In this document: positions 15,886 to 24,488 of the stretch, piece after piece
How positions within the stretch are numbered: position 1 is the first letter of the stretch
Layout of the letters: each line of letters starts with the position of its first letter
From: Pseudomonas nunensis
Lineage (GTDB): Bacteria; Pseudomonadota; Gammaproteobacteria; Pseudomonadales; Pseudomonadaceae
NCBI RefSeq assembly: GCF_024296925.1
Contig: NZ_CP101125.1
Span: forward strand, 3,288,501 to 3,352,500
Length of the DNA: 64,000 nt
Direction of reading: 5' to 3'
Translations under genes and position numbers: made by a program
Notes under the pieces: generated by a model
Told to the model about the DNA's origin: nothing
Database searches by the model: none
The model's input: only the letters and a program-made list of their open reading frames with translations

Positions 15886-17382
15886 TTATCGCTGGCCCTT
15901 GGGTCGCCACTCGCTGGAGAACAAACCACGCTCCCGCGCCCAGACAATCGCCTCGCTGCGACTGTGCACATCCAGCTTCGAATACACCGTGGAAACGTGA
16001 TTGCGCACGGTGTTCGGTGCCAGTTTCAACCGAGCCGCGATTTCCTTGTCGGCCAGGCCTTCGCAGATCAGCCCGAGCACATCGCGCTCCCGGGCCGTGA
16101 GGTCGGTGAACGATACGCTGGGCAACTTCGGCGAGTTGACGCTCTTCACGTTGGCGAGTTTTTCGATCAGGGTGCGACTGAACCAGGAGGCGTCTTTCAT
16201 CACCTCTTCAATCGCCGACACCAGCTCCAGCTCGGTGCGTTTACGTTCGGTGATGTCCATAAACACCAGCAGGTAGCAGGGGCTGTCCTGGATGTTCACG
16301 GTGTCGGCCGACACGGTGCACTCGATTAATTCGGCGCCCTTCTTGCGCACCTGCACATCAACTCGATCCAGGCTGCCGGCCTTCTCCAGCGCGGCGAACA
16401 GTCGCGTGCGGGTGCTTTTGTCGTCAATAAAATCGACCTCGGTCACGGTCTTGCCGAGGACTTCCTCGCTGGGATAGCCCAAGGTATCGAGGAAGGCTTC
16501 GTTGACGTCGATCACCAGCTGATTCTCGGCGCTGCACACCAGCGTCGGCACCGGCGTCAGGCGAAAGGCCTTGGCGAAACGTTCCTCGCTCTGGCGCAGG
16601 GCGAGTTCGACCTTGTAACGCGGTTCCATGTCGACGAATGAAAACAGCATGCAGTCTTCTTCGTTGAGCTCCAGAGGCTGCCCGGCCACGATCACCTGCT
16701 TAGTACTGCCATCCGGCAGTTTCAGCTCGGCCTGCATCTGCGGAATGGTCGAATGCTGGCGCAGACGCTCGATCGCCAAGTCTTTCTTTTCCGCGCCTTC
16801 CAGGATGTCCAGCTCATAGATCGACACGCCGATCACCTGATCACGGCTGTAGCCAGTCATTTCCTGGAAGCCCTGATTGACCTTGATGTAGCGCAAGTCG
16901 CTGAGACGGCAGATCACCGCCGGGGCCGGGTTGGCGTTGAAGGTTTTCTCGAAACGCTGCTCGGCGCTGGCCCATTCGGTGACGTCGTTCATGATCAGCA
17001 CCAGGGACTCCGGCTCACCGGTGCCGTTAGCAAGGCCCATGCTGCGCACGCTATGCACTCGCATGCGTTCTTCGTCGTCGGCCGGCATCACTTCCACCAG
17101 CACATCACTGAAAATCTCGCCCCGGGCGATCCGGTTGATCGGGTAATTGTCCACCGGCACCGGGTGATTATTGCGATAGCGCAAGGCGAAACGCTGGGCG
17201 TACTCCTCGGCATTGGCGCCCAAATCGCCAATCCGGCTGACCCCGTGCATGGCCAGCGCGGCGTCATTGGCCCAGAGAATGGTCTGGTCAAGCTCCAGTA
17301 GAATCACCCCGTCGGACAAACCGGCGATGATCTGCTGCAACTGACGACGATTGGTTTCGGTGGTCAGGACGTCCTGGCTCAT
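15886..17382 (-). CDS. Soluble multi-PAS LuxR-type transcriptional regulator
   Basis: The 498-residue protein has no visible membrane helix. It contains about three PAS repeats (roughly residues 10-120, 130-245 and 255-375), each starting with a DGVILLELDQTILWAND-like strand, and the last ends in FMDITERKRTELEL. A LuxR/FixJ helix-turn-helix follows at the C-terminus (SFTDLTARERDVLGLICEGLADKEIAARL and VRNHVSTVYSKLDVHSR). It would sense an intracellular signal directly and bind DNA, a one-component design. ATG 17382 was chosen for its GGAG site and MSQDVLTTE N-terminus. No partner gene is adjacent, so the signal is unknown. Confidence 0.85.
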   Translation of the reverse strand: MSQDVLTTETNRRQLQQIIAGLSDGVILLELDQTILWANDAALAMHGVSRIGDLGANAEEYAQRFALRYRNNHPVPVDNYPINRIARGEIFSDVLVEVMPADDEERMRVHSVRSMGLANGTGEPESLVLIMNDVTEWASAEQRFEKTFNANPAPAVICRLSDLRYIKVNQGFQEMTGYSRDQVIGVSIYELDILEGAEKKDLAIERLRQHSTIPQMQAELKLPDGSTKQVIVAGQPLELNEEDCMLFSFVDMEPRYKVELALRQSEERFAKAFRLTPVPTLVCSAENQLVIDVNEAFLDTLGYPSEEVLGKTVTEVDFIDDKSTRTRLFAALEKAGSLDRVDVQVRKKGAELIECTVSADTVNIQDSPCYLLVFMDITERKRTELELVSAIEEVMKDASWFSRTLIEKLANVKSVNSPKLPSVSFTDLTARERDVLGLICEGLADKEIAARLKLAPNTVRNHVSTVYSKLDVHSRSEAIVWARERGLFSSEWRPKGQR

Positions 17383-17544
17383 TGGATCTCCACATATTGC
17401 GGCGGCGCTGTTACGCGCCGCTCTGTGAAGATTACGACCGCGGGGGATTACGATCGTGCAACCGAACCCGCTCAATGCTCGTGGCAGACACCTTCAATGC
17501 AGAGTTTGAAAGTAAAGACCGTGGCCGTTTTGGCGGTCGGGAAA

Positions 17545-18471
17545 TCAACTTAGAATTTCATTGATTTTGGGTGAGTCCGAGTTCTTCAGCAAATCAATCA
17601 ACCAGGTTCTAAAAGCCACGACTTTTTTCGAGTTGGCTAATTCAATCGGGGTCACGAGATAAAAGCCGAGGTCGGACTTTAACCTCAGATCAAACGGTGC
17701 AACCAATCGACCAGCCTGCAGATCATCATCAACGTAAGTTGAGCGCCCAATGCAAACGCCCAAACCGTCAATAGCGGCTTGTACCGCCATCATCGCCAAG
17801 TCAAATGTCAGTCGCGTGTCTTCGGCCATTTTTTTCGGTTGTCCGGCAGCACTCAACCAGATATTCCAGTCGTTACGGGTCATCCCGCTGACTTGCAACA
17901 GTGTCTGATTAGCCAGGTCAGCCGGACTTTTCAAGGCGTTTGGACCGGTCAACAACTTGGGACTGCACACAGGGAAAACTTCGTCGGACATCAGCCAGTC
18001 GGCGCGCAAGCCCTTCCACTCGCCGAAACCGTAACGGATGGCGGCGTCGATTCCACCCTTGCGAAAGTCGACCAGTTCGGTCGAAGCCGTGACACGCACA
18101 TCAATAGTGGGAAACGCTTTCTGGAATGACGCCAACCGTGGCAACAGCCATTTAGAGGCCAATGAAACCAGGGTGCTGATGGTCAACACGCTGTTGTTGC
18201 AGGTGTCCAACAACCTTTCAGTCGAATAGCGTATTTCCTGAAAGGCAGAACGAATGCCGGGCAAGTAAGAGTGCCCCTCGCTGGTCAATGCCAAGCCGTC
18301 CTTTAGTCTCAAGAACAGTCGGATACCCAGTTCATCTTCGAGTCGTCGAATCTGATGGCTGATCGCAGTTTGAGTGACGTTCAACTCTTCTGCCGCTTTG
18401 GTGAAACTCATATGCCGAGCTGCGCACTCGAATGCTTTCAAGCCATTGAGGGACGGGATTCTGGTGGCCAT
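17545..18471 (-). CDS. LysR family regulator (GcvA-like)
   Basis: The 308-residue protein has an N-terminal winged helix (SLNGLKAFECAARHMSFTKAAEELNVTQTAISHQIRRLEDELGIRLF, residues 7-53) of the GcvA/AmpR subgroup and a substrate-binding-like effector domain after about residue 90. It is divergent from a glutathione transferase gene 175 bases away. By the usual LysR pattern it probably controls that gene from the shared region 18472-18646. Confidence 0.9.
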   Translation of the reverse strand: MATRIPSLNGLKAFECAARHMSFTKAAEELNVTQTAISHQIRRLEDELGIRLFLRLKDGLALTSEGHSYLPGIRSAFQEIRYSTERLLDTCNNSVLTISTLVSLASKWLLPRLASFQKAFPTIDVRVTASTELVDFRKGGIDAAIRYGFGEWKGLRADWLMSDEVFPVCSPKLLTGPNALKSPADLANQTLLQVSGMTRNDWNIWLSAAGQPKKMAEDTRLTFDLAMMAVQAAIDGLGVCIGRSTYVDDDLQAGRLVAPFDLRLKSDLGFYLVTPIELANSKKVVAFRTWLIDLLKNSDSPKINEILS

Positions 18472-18646
18472 ACGTCTTGGTAATGTTCATGAGATTTTGT
18501 CATACAGTAGCAGCCAAGAAGTCCATTGCGAAATGTTTCAGCTATCGCGGATCCTAGCGTCGCCTGGCATCCGACCAAGATGTCCAGAGCAGTTTTCACA
18601 AGCGTATTCCACGATCCTGAAACGTGACACGCCCAAGGAGATAAAC

Positions 18647-19258
18647 ATGAAGCTGTACTTCGCCCCCATGACTTGCTCATTGTCCCCGCACATCGTGCTG
18701 CGCGAATTGGGTCTTGCCTTCGAGTTGATCCGTATCAACAACAAGACCAAGCAAACCGCTGACGGGCGCAACTTCCTCGACATCAATCCCAAGGGCTACG
18801 TGGCCGCCCTGGTACTGGACAACGGTGAAGTGCTGACCGAAGGGCCGGCGATCATCCAGTACCTGGCCGATCTGGTGCCGGGCAACACACTGGCACCGGC
18901 CAACGGCAGTTGGGAGCGGGTTCGCCTGCAAGAATGGCTGAACTTCATTTCTTCAGAGATACACAGCGGTTGCGCTCCGCTGTTCAACGCCGATTTCCCG
19001 GAAGCCACCAAGACTGTTTTCCGGCAAAAGCTGTTCAAGCGATTTGAGTACCTGAGCGAAGCGCTCGCCAAACGGGACTACCTGATGGGCACCTTCGGCC
19101 TGGCCGACGGCTATCTGTTTACCGTCCTCAAATGGTTGCCGTTCTTCAACATCGACATCAACGACTGGCCGGTATTGGCCTCGTTCATGGACCGGATCGA
19201 ATCACGCCCGAGCGTGCAGGCCGCCATTGCAGCAGAAGAGGCAACGCAGCCGGTTTAA
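18647..19258 (+). CDS. gstA: Glutathione S-transferase, beta class
   Basis: The protein has 203 residues. It begins MKLYFAPMTCSLSPHIVLREL, which is the bacterial beta-class signature with catalytic Cys10. The N-terminal thioredoxin-like domain contains KGYVAALVLDNGEVLTEGPAIIQYLAD, with the cis-Pro loop and glutathione-binding EGPAI segment. The all-helical C-terminal domain contains FGLADGYLFTVLKW. It is a cytosolic enzyme conjugating glutathione to electrophiles. ATG 18647 follows AAGGAG; the longer frame upstream runs through the LysR promoter and is not real. Confidence 0.92.
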   Translation: MKLYFAPMTCSLSPHIVLRELGLAFELIRINNKTKQTADGRNFLDINPKGYVAALVLDNGEVLTEGPAIIQYLADLVPGNTLAPANGSWERVRLQEWLNFISSEIHSGCAPLFNADFPEATKTVFRQKLFKRFEYLSEALAKRDYLMGTFGLADGYLFTVLKWLPFFNIDINDWPVLASFMDRIESRPSVQAAIAAEEATQPV

Positions 19259-19309
19259 CCGCCACGGCTGATTGAGTGACGCCGTTGTTTTTAAGGCATA
19301 CGCAAAACC

Positions 19310-19400
19310 TGTGGGAGCGGGCTTGCTCGCGAAAGCGGTTGATCAGTCAACAACGATGTTGAATGTGCTGGCCTCTTCGCGAGCAAGCCCGCTCCCACAA
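19310..19400. repeat. REP pair, family A
   Basis: TGTGGGAGCGGGCTTGCTCG and its inverted copy flank about 45 bases between the GST and DUF6124 genes. Confidence 0.88.
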
Positions 19401-19405
19401 TGGAC

Positions 19406-19663
19406 TTACTGTGCCTGCTCCTGCGGGTCAAGATTATCCAGCGCCCGGTTCACCGCCAGTTCGCCAAGCATGATGACCTGAGTGATGCCAAGCAGTGTGT
19501 TGCGGTGCGGGCCTTCGAGGAATCCCGCCAGATCACTGGCCATGACGTTGGCCGAGGCCAGCGATTCACAGGCATGAGCCAGCAACGACTCGGTGTTGAT
19601 GTCGGGGGAGACGAAGAAGAATGGACTGGGTTTGCGCGGGGGATTGGGGGTGTCTTTAAACAT
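19406..19663 (-). CDS. DUF6124 family protein
   Basis: An 85-residue Pseudomonas-specific small protein. It has the family layout MFKDTPNPP, FFVSPDINTESLLAHACESLASANVMASDLAGFLEG, and a C-terminal LLGITQVIMLGELAVNRALDNL helix. The function is unknown. ATG 19663 has AGGAG upstream, and the in-frame extension to 19711 is not supported. The 520 bases upstream (19664-20184) contain an inverted repeat and a REP pair but no convincing gene. Confidence 0.78.
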   Translation of the reverse strand: MFKDTPNPPRKPSPFFFVSPDINTESLLAHACESLASANVMASDLAGFLEGPHRNTLLGITQVIMLGELAVNRALDNLDPQEQAQ

Positions 19664-19858
19664 GGTGAAACTCCTGTAGAGACGGAGCCGTCCCGACCTG
19701 TCGCTAAACAAGTAAGGGTGGCGGCTGAACGCAGGTTAGCGAACCGGGTACAGGCACCCCGGTAGACCCCGAAGGTCTCCCGCGCACAGCCGCCAAAACA
19801 CAAATTGCAGACAAAGCTGCAATAGAGCTCGGAGTACTGTTGCGCCTGTATAGGATCC

Positions 19859-19895
19859 GGGTCGCTAAACCCGATCGCTGAACATTCAGCGACCC
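19859..19895. repeat. Inverted repeat upstream of DUF6124
   Basis: GGGTCGCT at 19859-19866 and AGCGACCC at 19888-19895 form perfect 8-bp arms around 21 bases. A related GTCGCTAAAC sequence is near 19700 as well as inside this repeat. It could be an operator or hairpin for the DUF6124 gene; no protein is evident in the interval. Confidence 0.4.
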
Positions 19896-20062
19896 AGAGA
19901 TGATAAAGACCCGGTACAAGGCGCAAAAGCCGGCGGATTCTGGCGTAGTTGTAGGCAAAGGCGCAAGGCGATGTAGCCTCGCTTTCCCCCTCGTAGGAAA
20001 AGTCTTTAGCTACAAGATTTTTCGATAATGGCGGCCAGAGCGGTCAGGAAAAATGAACCGAA

Positions 20063-20169
20063 AGATCAAAAGATCGCAGGCTGCGCCAGCTCCTACAGAA
20101 ATTGCATACAACACGAAACATCGGATGTACCTGGTTCCTGTAGGAGCTGCCAAAGGCTGCGATCTTTTC
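20063..20169. repeat. REP pair, family C
   Basis: Arms reading AAAGATCGCAG-CTG-C-AGCTCCTACAG and the inverse CTGTAGGAGCTGCCAAAGGC...GATCTTTTC lie about 40 bases apart just beyond the end of the DHH gene. Confidence 0.82.
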
Positions 20170-20184
20170 GGCGCACTGATTTAG

Positions 20185-21105
20185 TTACGCACTGATCGAA
20201 GCAGCCAACCCCATCGCAACCAATTCTTTGCGCAAGATAGCCCGTTCAAAGACAAGCATCCCGGACTGACAACATACCTGCAGCAAATCGCTTAACTTCT
20301 GCTGACTGATAATAGGTCCCGCCAGAAAGTAACTCCTGCGCTCGCTAATACTGATGACATTCAGCAGCCAGTCATCCCCTTGTACCGCCAGCCATTCAGC
20401 GATCGTTTGACGATGCAGCTGAATCAATGCCTTGGCGTTCCACACCGTCATCTGCGCAAATACCTGAGGCAAACCTGTTTCCGGCTTCATCCGTTTCATG
20501 TCCGCCGCCAACGCTGCGGCAAGATCGGATTCGATCATCGACTGGCATTCGAGGAAATACAGTTCAGGCCAGTCTTCGGGCAGTTTGGCGTACCGCATCA
20601 GCGTCTCATACGCCCGGACATCCGCCTCAGTGACCTGTCGCCCGGTGAAGTTCATCGTGTTGTCGAGGATCGCCGTCGCCAGCAGGGCTGCGCTTTGCTC
20701 GCTGATTTGCGGCAATAACCCTGCCGCTTCCCAACGCTCAAACACCTGCGTCGCCGCAGCGCCAATCCGCCGAATGTCAGCGGCGCGGCCCAGTTTCTGC
20801 GTCCAGTAATGCTCGAAACCTGGATGGTGATCGATCACTTCCACGACCCGATCGAGCACCACCAGAGGATCGAAATGATCATAGTCAGAGACGTCCACCA
20901 GCACGAATTCATCGCCGGCCACGGGCAGGTAGTCGTCCAGGGTAACCGGCCAGTCGAGGACGGTTTTCGAGACACTGGCATTGGGCGCCGCGCTACTGAC
21001 CGCGCGCGCCGTGACGCCTTGAAGATTGAGCAATTCGGCATAGGCAATCGCGCAGGCGTACGCGTCAATATCCAGATAGGCCGAACCTGATGTGACCACT
21101 TTCAT
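20185..21105 (-). CDS. DHH family phosphoesterase in a selD operon
   Basis: The product has 306 residues. The DHH motif is IDHHPGFEHYW (Asp92-His93-His94). Further acidic ligands are visible in SAYLDIDAYACAIAYAELL (Asp12, Asp14) and LVDVSDYDHF (Asp71, Asp74), the layout of DHH exopolyphosphatases, pyrophosphatases and nanoRNases. A C-terminal DHHA domain is not obvious, so the substrate is open. The ATG overlaps the stop of the cysteine desulfurase by one base (TGATG), meaning tight coupling. The longer frame to 21201 only overlaps that gene. Association with selD and a desulfurase suggests a substrate that carries phosphate and perhaps selenium or sulfur; this is inference. Confidence 0.8.
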   Translation of the reverse strand: MKVVTSGSAYLDIDAYACAIAYAELLNLQGVTARAVSSAAPNASVSKTVLDWPVTLDDYLPVAGDEFVLVDVSDYDHFDPLVVLDRVVEVIDHHPGFEHYWTQKLGRAADIRRIGAAATQVFERWEAAGLLPQISEQSAALLATAILDNTMNFTGRQVTEADVRAYETLMRYAKLPEDWPELYFLECQSMIESDLAAALAADMKRMKPETGLPQVFAQMTVWNAKALIQLHRQTIAEWLAVQGDDWLLNVISISERRSYFLAGPIISQQKLSDLLQVCCQSGMLVFERAILRKELVAMGLAASISA

Positions 21106-22298
21106 CACAGTTGTGCCATCGATTGCTGTGGATGATCCGCGCAGGTCAGGCTTAGCGCTTGTGCGAAACCTTCGATAATCCGTTCGTAGGCAAATTGGCA
21201 ATGCTCTTCGTCAATGGAAATGCGCAACGTGCTACTGGCCATTCGCTCGGGGTATCCCAGTTGAGTGACAGTATGGGAAACACTGTTCTTTTTGTCGGAA
21301 CACGCCGACCCGGTAGTGATGTAGATCCCCCGGTTGTTCAACGCCCATTGCAACTTTTTGGTATTGACCCCTGGTAGTGCGACGAAGCTGACACACGGTA
21401 TGCGTGAGGCATGCTGGCCGATCACGACGACGTCACCAAGCAACGCTTGCAGCCGGCACTCGAACGCCGCTCGGGCCTGCTGAGCCAAGGCATTACCGAA
21501 TGAAAACTTGGTTTGCTTCTCCAAAAGTGCCGTTTCTATCGACAGGATACCTGGGTAGTTCTGGGTGCCACCGCGCAGCCCACCTTCCTGCCCACCGCCG
21601 GCGATCAGCGGCGACAAACCATAACGGTTCCTCGCGTACAGAAACCCGACACCAGGCAATGCGCCGAATTTATGTCCGGATGCAACAGCAAAATCGACGC
21701 CGCTGGCATGCAGATCTACCGCGATTTTGCCAATCGCCTGGGTCATGTCCGAGAAGAACAATCCACCGTAGGTCTTTACCAGATCGGCGATCGGCTCGAT
21801 GGGCTGAATCACCCCGGTTTCGTTATGCACCGCCATGACGCAAACCAGTATCGGACGACCCTCATGGGTTTCCAGCAACTGCTTCAATTGTTCGGTATCG
21901 AGCAATCCATCTGCGTGATGCCCGATTTCCAAGGCTTGCAGACCCTCCAGGCAGTAGCGCTTGATGTTCTGCAACGTACAGGAATGCTCGATCACAGAGT
22001 GGAGTACCAGCGGCTGGTCATGTTTATAGCGTTCGAAAAAGTCATGAAATACCTGCGCGCAACCTTCACTGGATCCACTGTTGAATATCAGGCAGTCGGC
22101 GTCGACGCTCAAGAGACTGGCAATCGTCCCGCGCGCCCGCTCCACACGCTCCAGCAAATGAACACCGAGGGCGTGATTGGCATTGGGGTTGGCGCATTGT
22201 TTTGTCGAAAACAACATTTGAAGCATGTCGCTTACACTCTTTGAAACCGGCGCCGAACCACACACATCGGCATAAATAGCATCCACAGCAATATCCAT
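21105..22298 (-). CDS. Cysteine desulfurase (NifS/IscS-like) in a selD operon
   Basis: A class V PLP aminotransferase-fold protein of 397 residues. The PLP lysine is in ASGHKFGALPGVGF (Lys210), the cofactor-contacting segment is AVHNETGVIQP, and the persulfide cysteine is in TTGSACSDKKNS (Cys333), so it should release sulfur from cysteine or selenium from selenocysteine. The N-terminus YADVCGSAPVS is unlike the usual YLDNAATTP, and it is not next to iscU, sufE or similar partners. ATG 22298 has GGAAG at good spacing; a GTG at 22307 is an alternative. It lies between a permease and a DHH gene, downstream of selD, and probably feeds the same pathway. Confidence 0.87.
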   Translation of the reverse strand: MDIAVDAIYADVCGSAPVSKSVSDMLQMLFSTKQCANPNANHALGVHLLERVERARGTIASLLSVDADCLIFNSGSSEGCAQVFHDFFERYKHDQPLVLHSVIEHSCTLQNIKRYCLEGLQALEIGHHADGLLDTEQLKQLLETHEGRPILVCVMAVHNETGVIQPIEPIADLVKTYGGLFFSDMTQAIGKIAVDLHASGVDFAVASGHKFGALPGVGFLYARNRYGLSPLIAGGGQEGGLRGGTQNYPGILSIETALLEKQTKFSFGNALAQQARAAFECRLQALLGDVVVIGQHASRIPCVSFVALPGVNTKKLQWALNNRGIYITTGSACSDKKNSVSHTVTQLGYPERMASSTLRISIDEEHCQFAYERIIEGFAQALSLTCADHPQQSMAQL

Positions 22299-22370
22299 AT
22301 CAAACACTTCCAGTTTTCTGTTTTATGTCATTCAGGATGCTGCTCGCACCAAGCGAGCAGTCAGTCTTTG

Positions 22371-23141
22371 CTAGAAAATTAAACGCGCCATGAGTTGGAC
22401 CGAACACAACAGAACGAACACGTTGAGTGCCCGTTTGAGGTGTCGTGAATCCAGGCGGTGCGACAGTGCTGCTCCCAGATAGCCCCCCAGCAATATCCCC
22501 ACCACCAATTCTGCGGTGTAGTCGAGGAAATCCATTTGTGAGCCCACCCTCCCGAGTAATGCACCACTGGCTCCGATGACGCCGATCACTGCGGAGGTCG
22601 AAATGGCTTGTTTGATCTGCAGGCCAAAAAGGCTGATCAGGACAGGCAGGTAAATGAACCCGCCGCCCTGACCGACCAAGCCACACAACACGCCCAGAAT
22701 CAAACCTGTCAGCGGTAACGACACGACCTGATGATTGCACAGTAAAGCCACCGGCCTGCGGAACAGGTACGTCACCATCAACGACATAAGTCCCAACAGG
22801 CCAAAAACGAACAGGATGAAGTTTTCACTGAAGGCATCGGCATGGATCGAAGCGAAGAAGTTAGCGATGGCCATCGGCACGGCGAAACTTCGGATCACTC
22901 GCCAATCGGGCCTAAACCTCACACGGTGCAGCGCGAACGACACCATTGAGGAGAAAAATCCCTGTGCCGAAGAGAGGCCGGTCACAACTTCAATCGGCAG
23001 TTTCTGACCGCCGAGCATCGGGTAAACAAGCACCAACAGAGGGGTCACAATGATCCCGCCGCCAATACCGAACAAACCCGACATGAAACCGGCCATCACG
23101 CCAACTCCGATCATCATCGGATAGACCGTCATGGCGACCAT
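22371..23141 (-). CDS. TauE/SafE family membrane permease in a selD operon
   Basis: A polytopic inner-membrane protein of 256 residues with about eight helices. The family's two inverted halves are each marked by a glycine-rich loop: GLFGIGGGIIVTPLL near residue 25 and GLVGQGGGFIYLPVL near residue 155. TauE/SafE proteins move sulfite, sulfoacetate and other small anions. The start overlaps the selD stop by one base (TAATG), so translation is coupled. A selenium- or sulfur-oxyanion substrate is plausible from context only. Confidence 0.88.
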   Translation of the reverse strand: MVAMTVYPMMIGVGVMAGFMSGLFGIGGGIIVTPLLVLVYPMLGGQKLPIEVVTGLSSAQGFFSSMVSFALHRVRFRPDWRVIRSFAVPMAIANFFASIHADAFSENFILFVFGLLGLMSLMVTYLFRRPVALLCNHQVVSLPLTGLILGVLCGLVGQGGGFIYLPVLISLFGLQIKQAISTSAVIGVIGASGALLGRVGSQMDFLDYTAELVVGILLGGYLGAALSHRLDSRHLKRALNVFVLLCSVQLMARLIF

Positions 23142-24190
23142 TAGCAGACCTTGATCTTGCCTGTCCCTTCAGTGATTTGCCCAATCACCGACAAGTCGGG
23201 GCAGATACTGCGCCAAGCTTGCTGGTTGGCCGCAAAACCGGCTGCACTGACGGTGAACAGCAATCCACCGTTGGTTTGCGGGTCATGCAACAAAAACTTC
23301 CTGGCAAGTGAAAGCTCGGCAAGGTATGCAATGTTTTGAGCATACTTTTTGATGTTGGCAAAGATGCCACTGTCAGCGGAAGTGACCGCGACAGCGAGTG
23401 CTTCGGCGCCGTCATAAAAGGCCAGGGTATTCATGTCCAGCGAAACGTCCAACTGGCCCAACCCGACCATTTCGCTGATATGGCCGATCAAGCCGAAACC
23501 GGTAATGTCGGTCAGGCTGCTGACGTCCTGACATTCGCTCAAAGTACGACCAAAGGCGTTGTCACCTGTAATCCGGGCCAACGTATGGGGGGCCAGATCA
23601 GATTGTTCCAGGACTCCAGCCTTCAGTGCATTCGCCAGAATGCCAACGCCCAGTGGTCGCGTCATGACCAGTAAATCGCCAGATTGCGCCGTGTTGTTTT
23701 TCTTGAGCCGATGCTTTTCAACTTCACCGATTATCGAAAAACCATATAAAGGCTGGCTGTTCTTGATCGTATGACCGCCTACGATGCTGACGCCGAATTT
23801 GTTCATAACCGACTGCGCGCCCAAAATCATCTGTGTCACCTGCTCGACCGAAACAACTTCCGGGTCGAAGGCCATGATCGAATTGGCGATCAGCGGATAA
23901 CCACCGGACGCAAAGATATCGCTGACGGCATTACTTGCAGCCAATTGGCCAAAAATATAGGGATCATTGACGATAGGGGAGAAATAATCTGTGGTGAAGA
24001 GCAGATAGTTATTGCCGTTGTCATAGACAGCGCAATCATCAGAAGACTCGAAACCCAACACAACTCTGTCATCAGATACCGTATTGGCCGCAGCCGTTTG
24101 CGAAAGTATTTTTGTTAAAACGCTGGAAGGAATCTTGCACCCGCATCCACCGCTTTCAGATTTATCCATAATCTGACAAGACATCGACAT
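23141..24190 (-). CDS. selD: Selenide, water dikinase SelD
   Basis: SelD makes selenophosphate from selenide and ATP. The 349-residue protein has the catalytic segment GGCGCKIPSSVL with Cys16 and Lys19 in the positions of the essential E. coli Cys17 and Lys20. It also has the ATP-binding TTDYFSPIVNDPYIFGQLAASNAVSDIFASGG region and DPQTNGGLLF near the C-terminus. ATG 24190 is preceded closely by AAGGAAG, and ATG 24184 is an alternative. It is first in a four-gene operon with permease, desulfurase and phosphoesterase genes, with no selA, selB, selU (mnmH) or selenoprotein gene nearby. It may therefore be a second, specialised copy. Confidence 0.92.
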   Translation of the reverse strand: MSMSCQIMDKSESGGCGCKIPSSVLTKILSQTAAANTVSDDRVVLGFESSDDCAVYDNGNNYLLFTTDYFSPIVNDPYIFGQLAASNAVSDIFASGGYPLIANSIMAFDPEVVSVEQVTQMILGAQSVMNKFGVSIVGGHTIKNSQPLYGFSIIGEVEKHRLKKNNTAQSGDLLVMTRPLGVGILANALKAGVLEQSDLAPHTLARITGDNAFGRTLSECQDVSSLTDITGFGLIGHISEMVGLGQLDVSLDMNTLAFYDGAEALAVAVTSADSGIFANIKKYAQNIAYLAELSLARKFLLHDPQTNGGLLFTVSAAGFAANQQAWRSICPDLSVIGQITEGTGKIKVC

Positions 24191-24488
24191 CACACTTCCT
24201 TAGCATCCATTTCCATATTTTCAACAGAGCATCCGCTCTGCCACTCGTGTTACCTGATATTTCAGGCAGGGCAAAATCGCACATCTTTATGACGTAAATG
24301 TGACAGCTAAAAGGGATGAGACGATGCCGATATCGCTTAGAAGGAAGCAGGAAGATTTGTGCGTTTCCATAAATTGCCCCGATAACTCGCCCACTCTGTT
24401 CTAAAGTTGATGAACACACCCGCCCGACTTCAAGCAGTGTCCGGCCCTGACTTTGTATGGAAACCCAGGCAGGTAAAGGAGACAGTCG

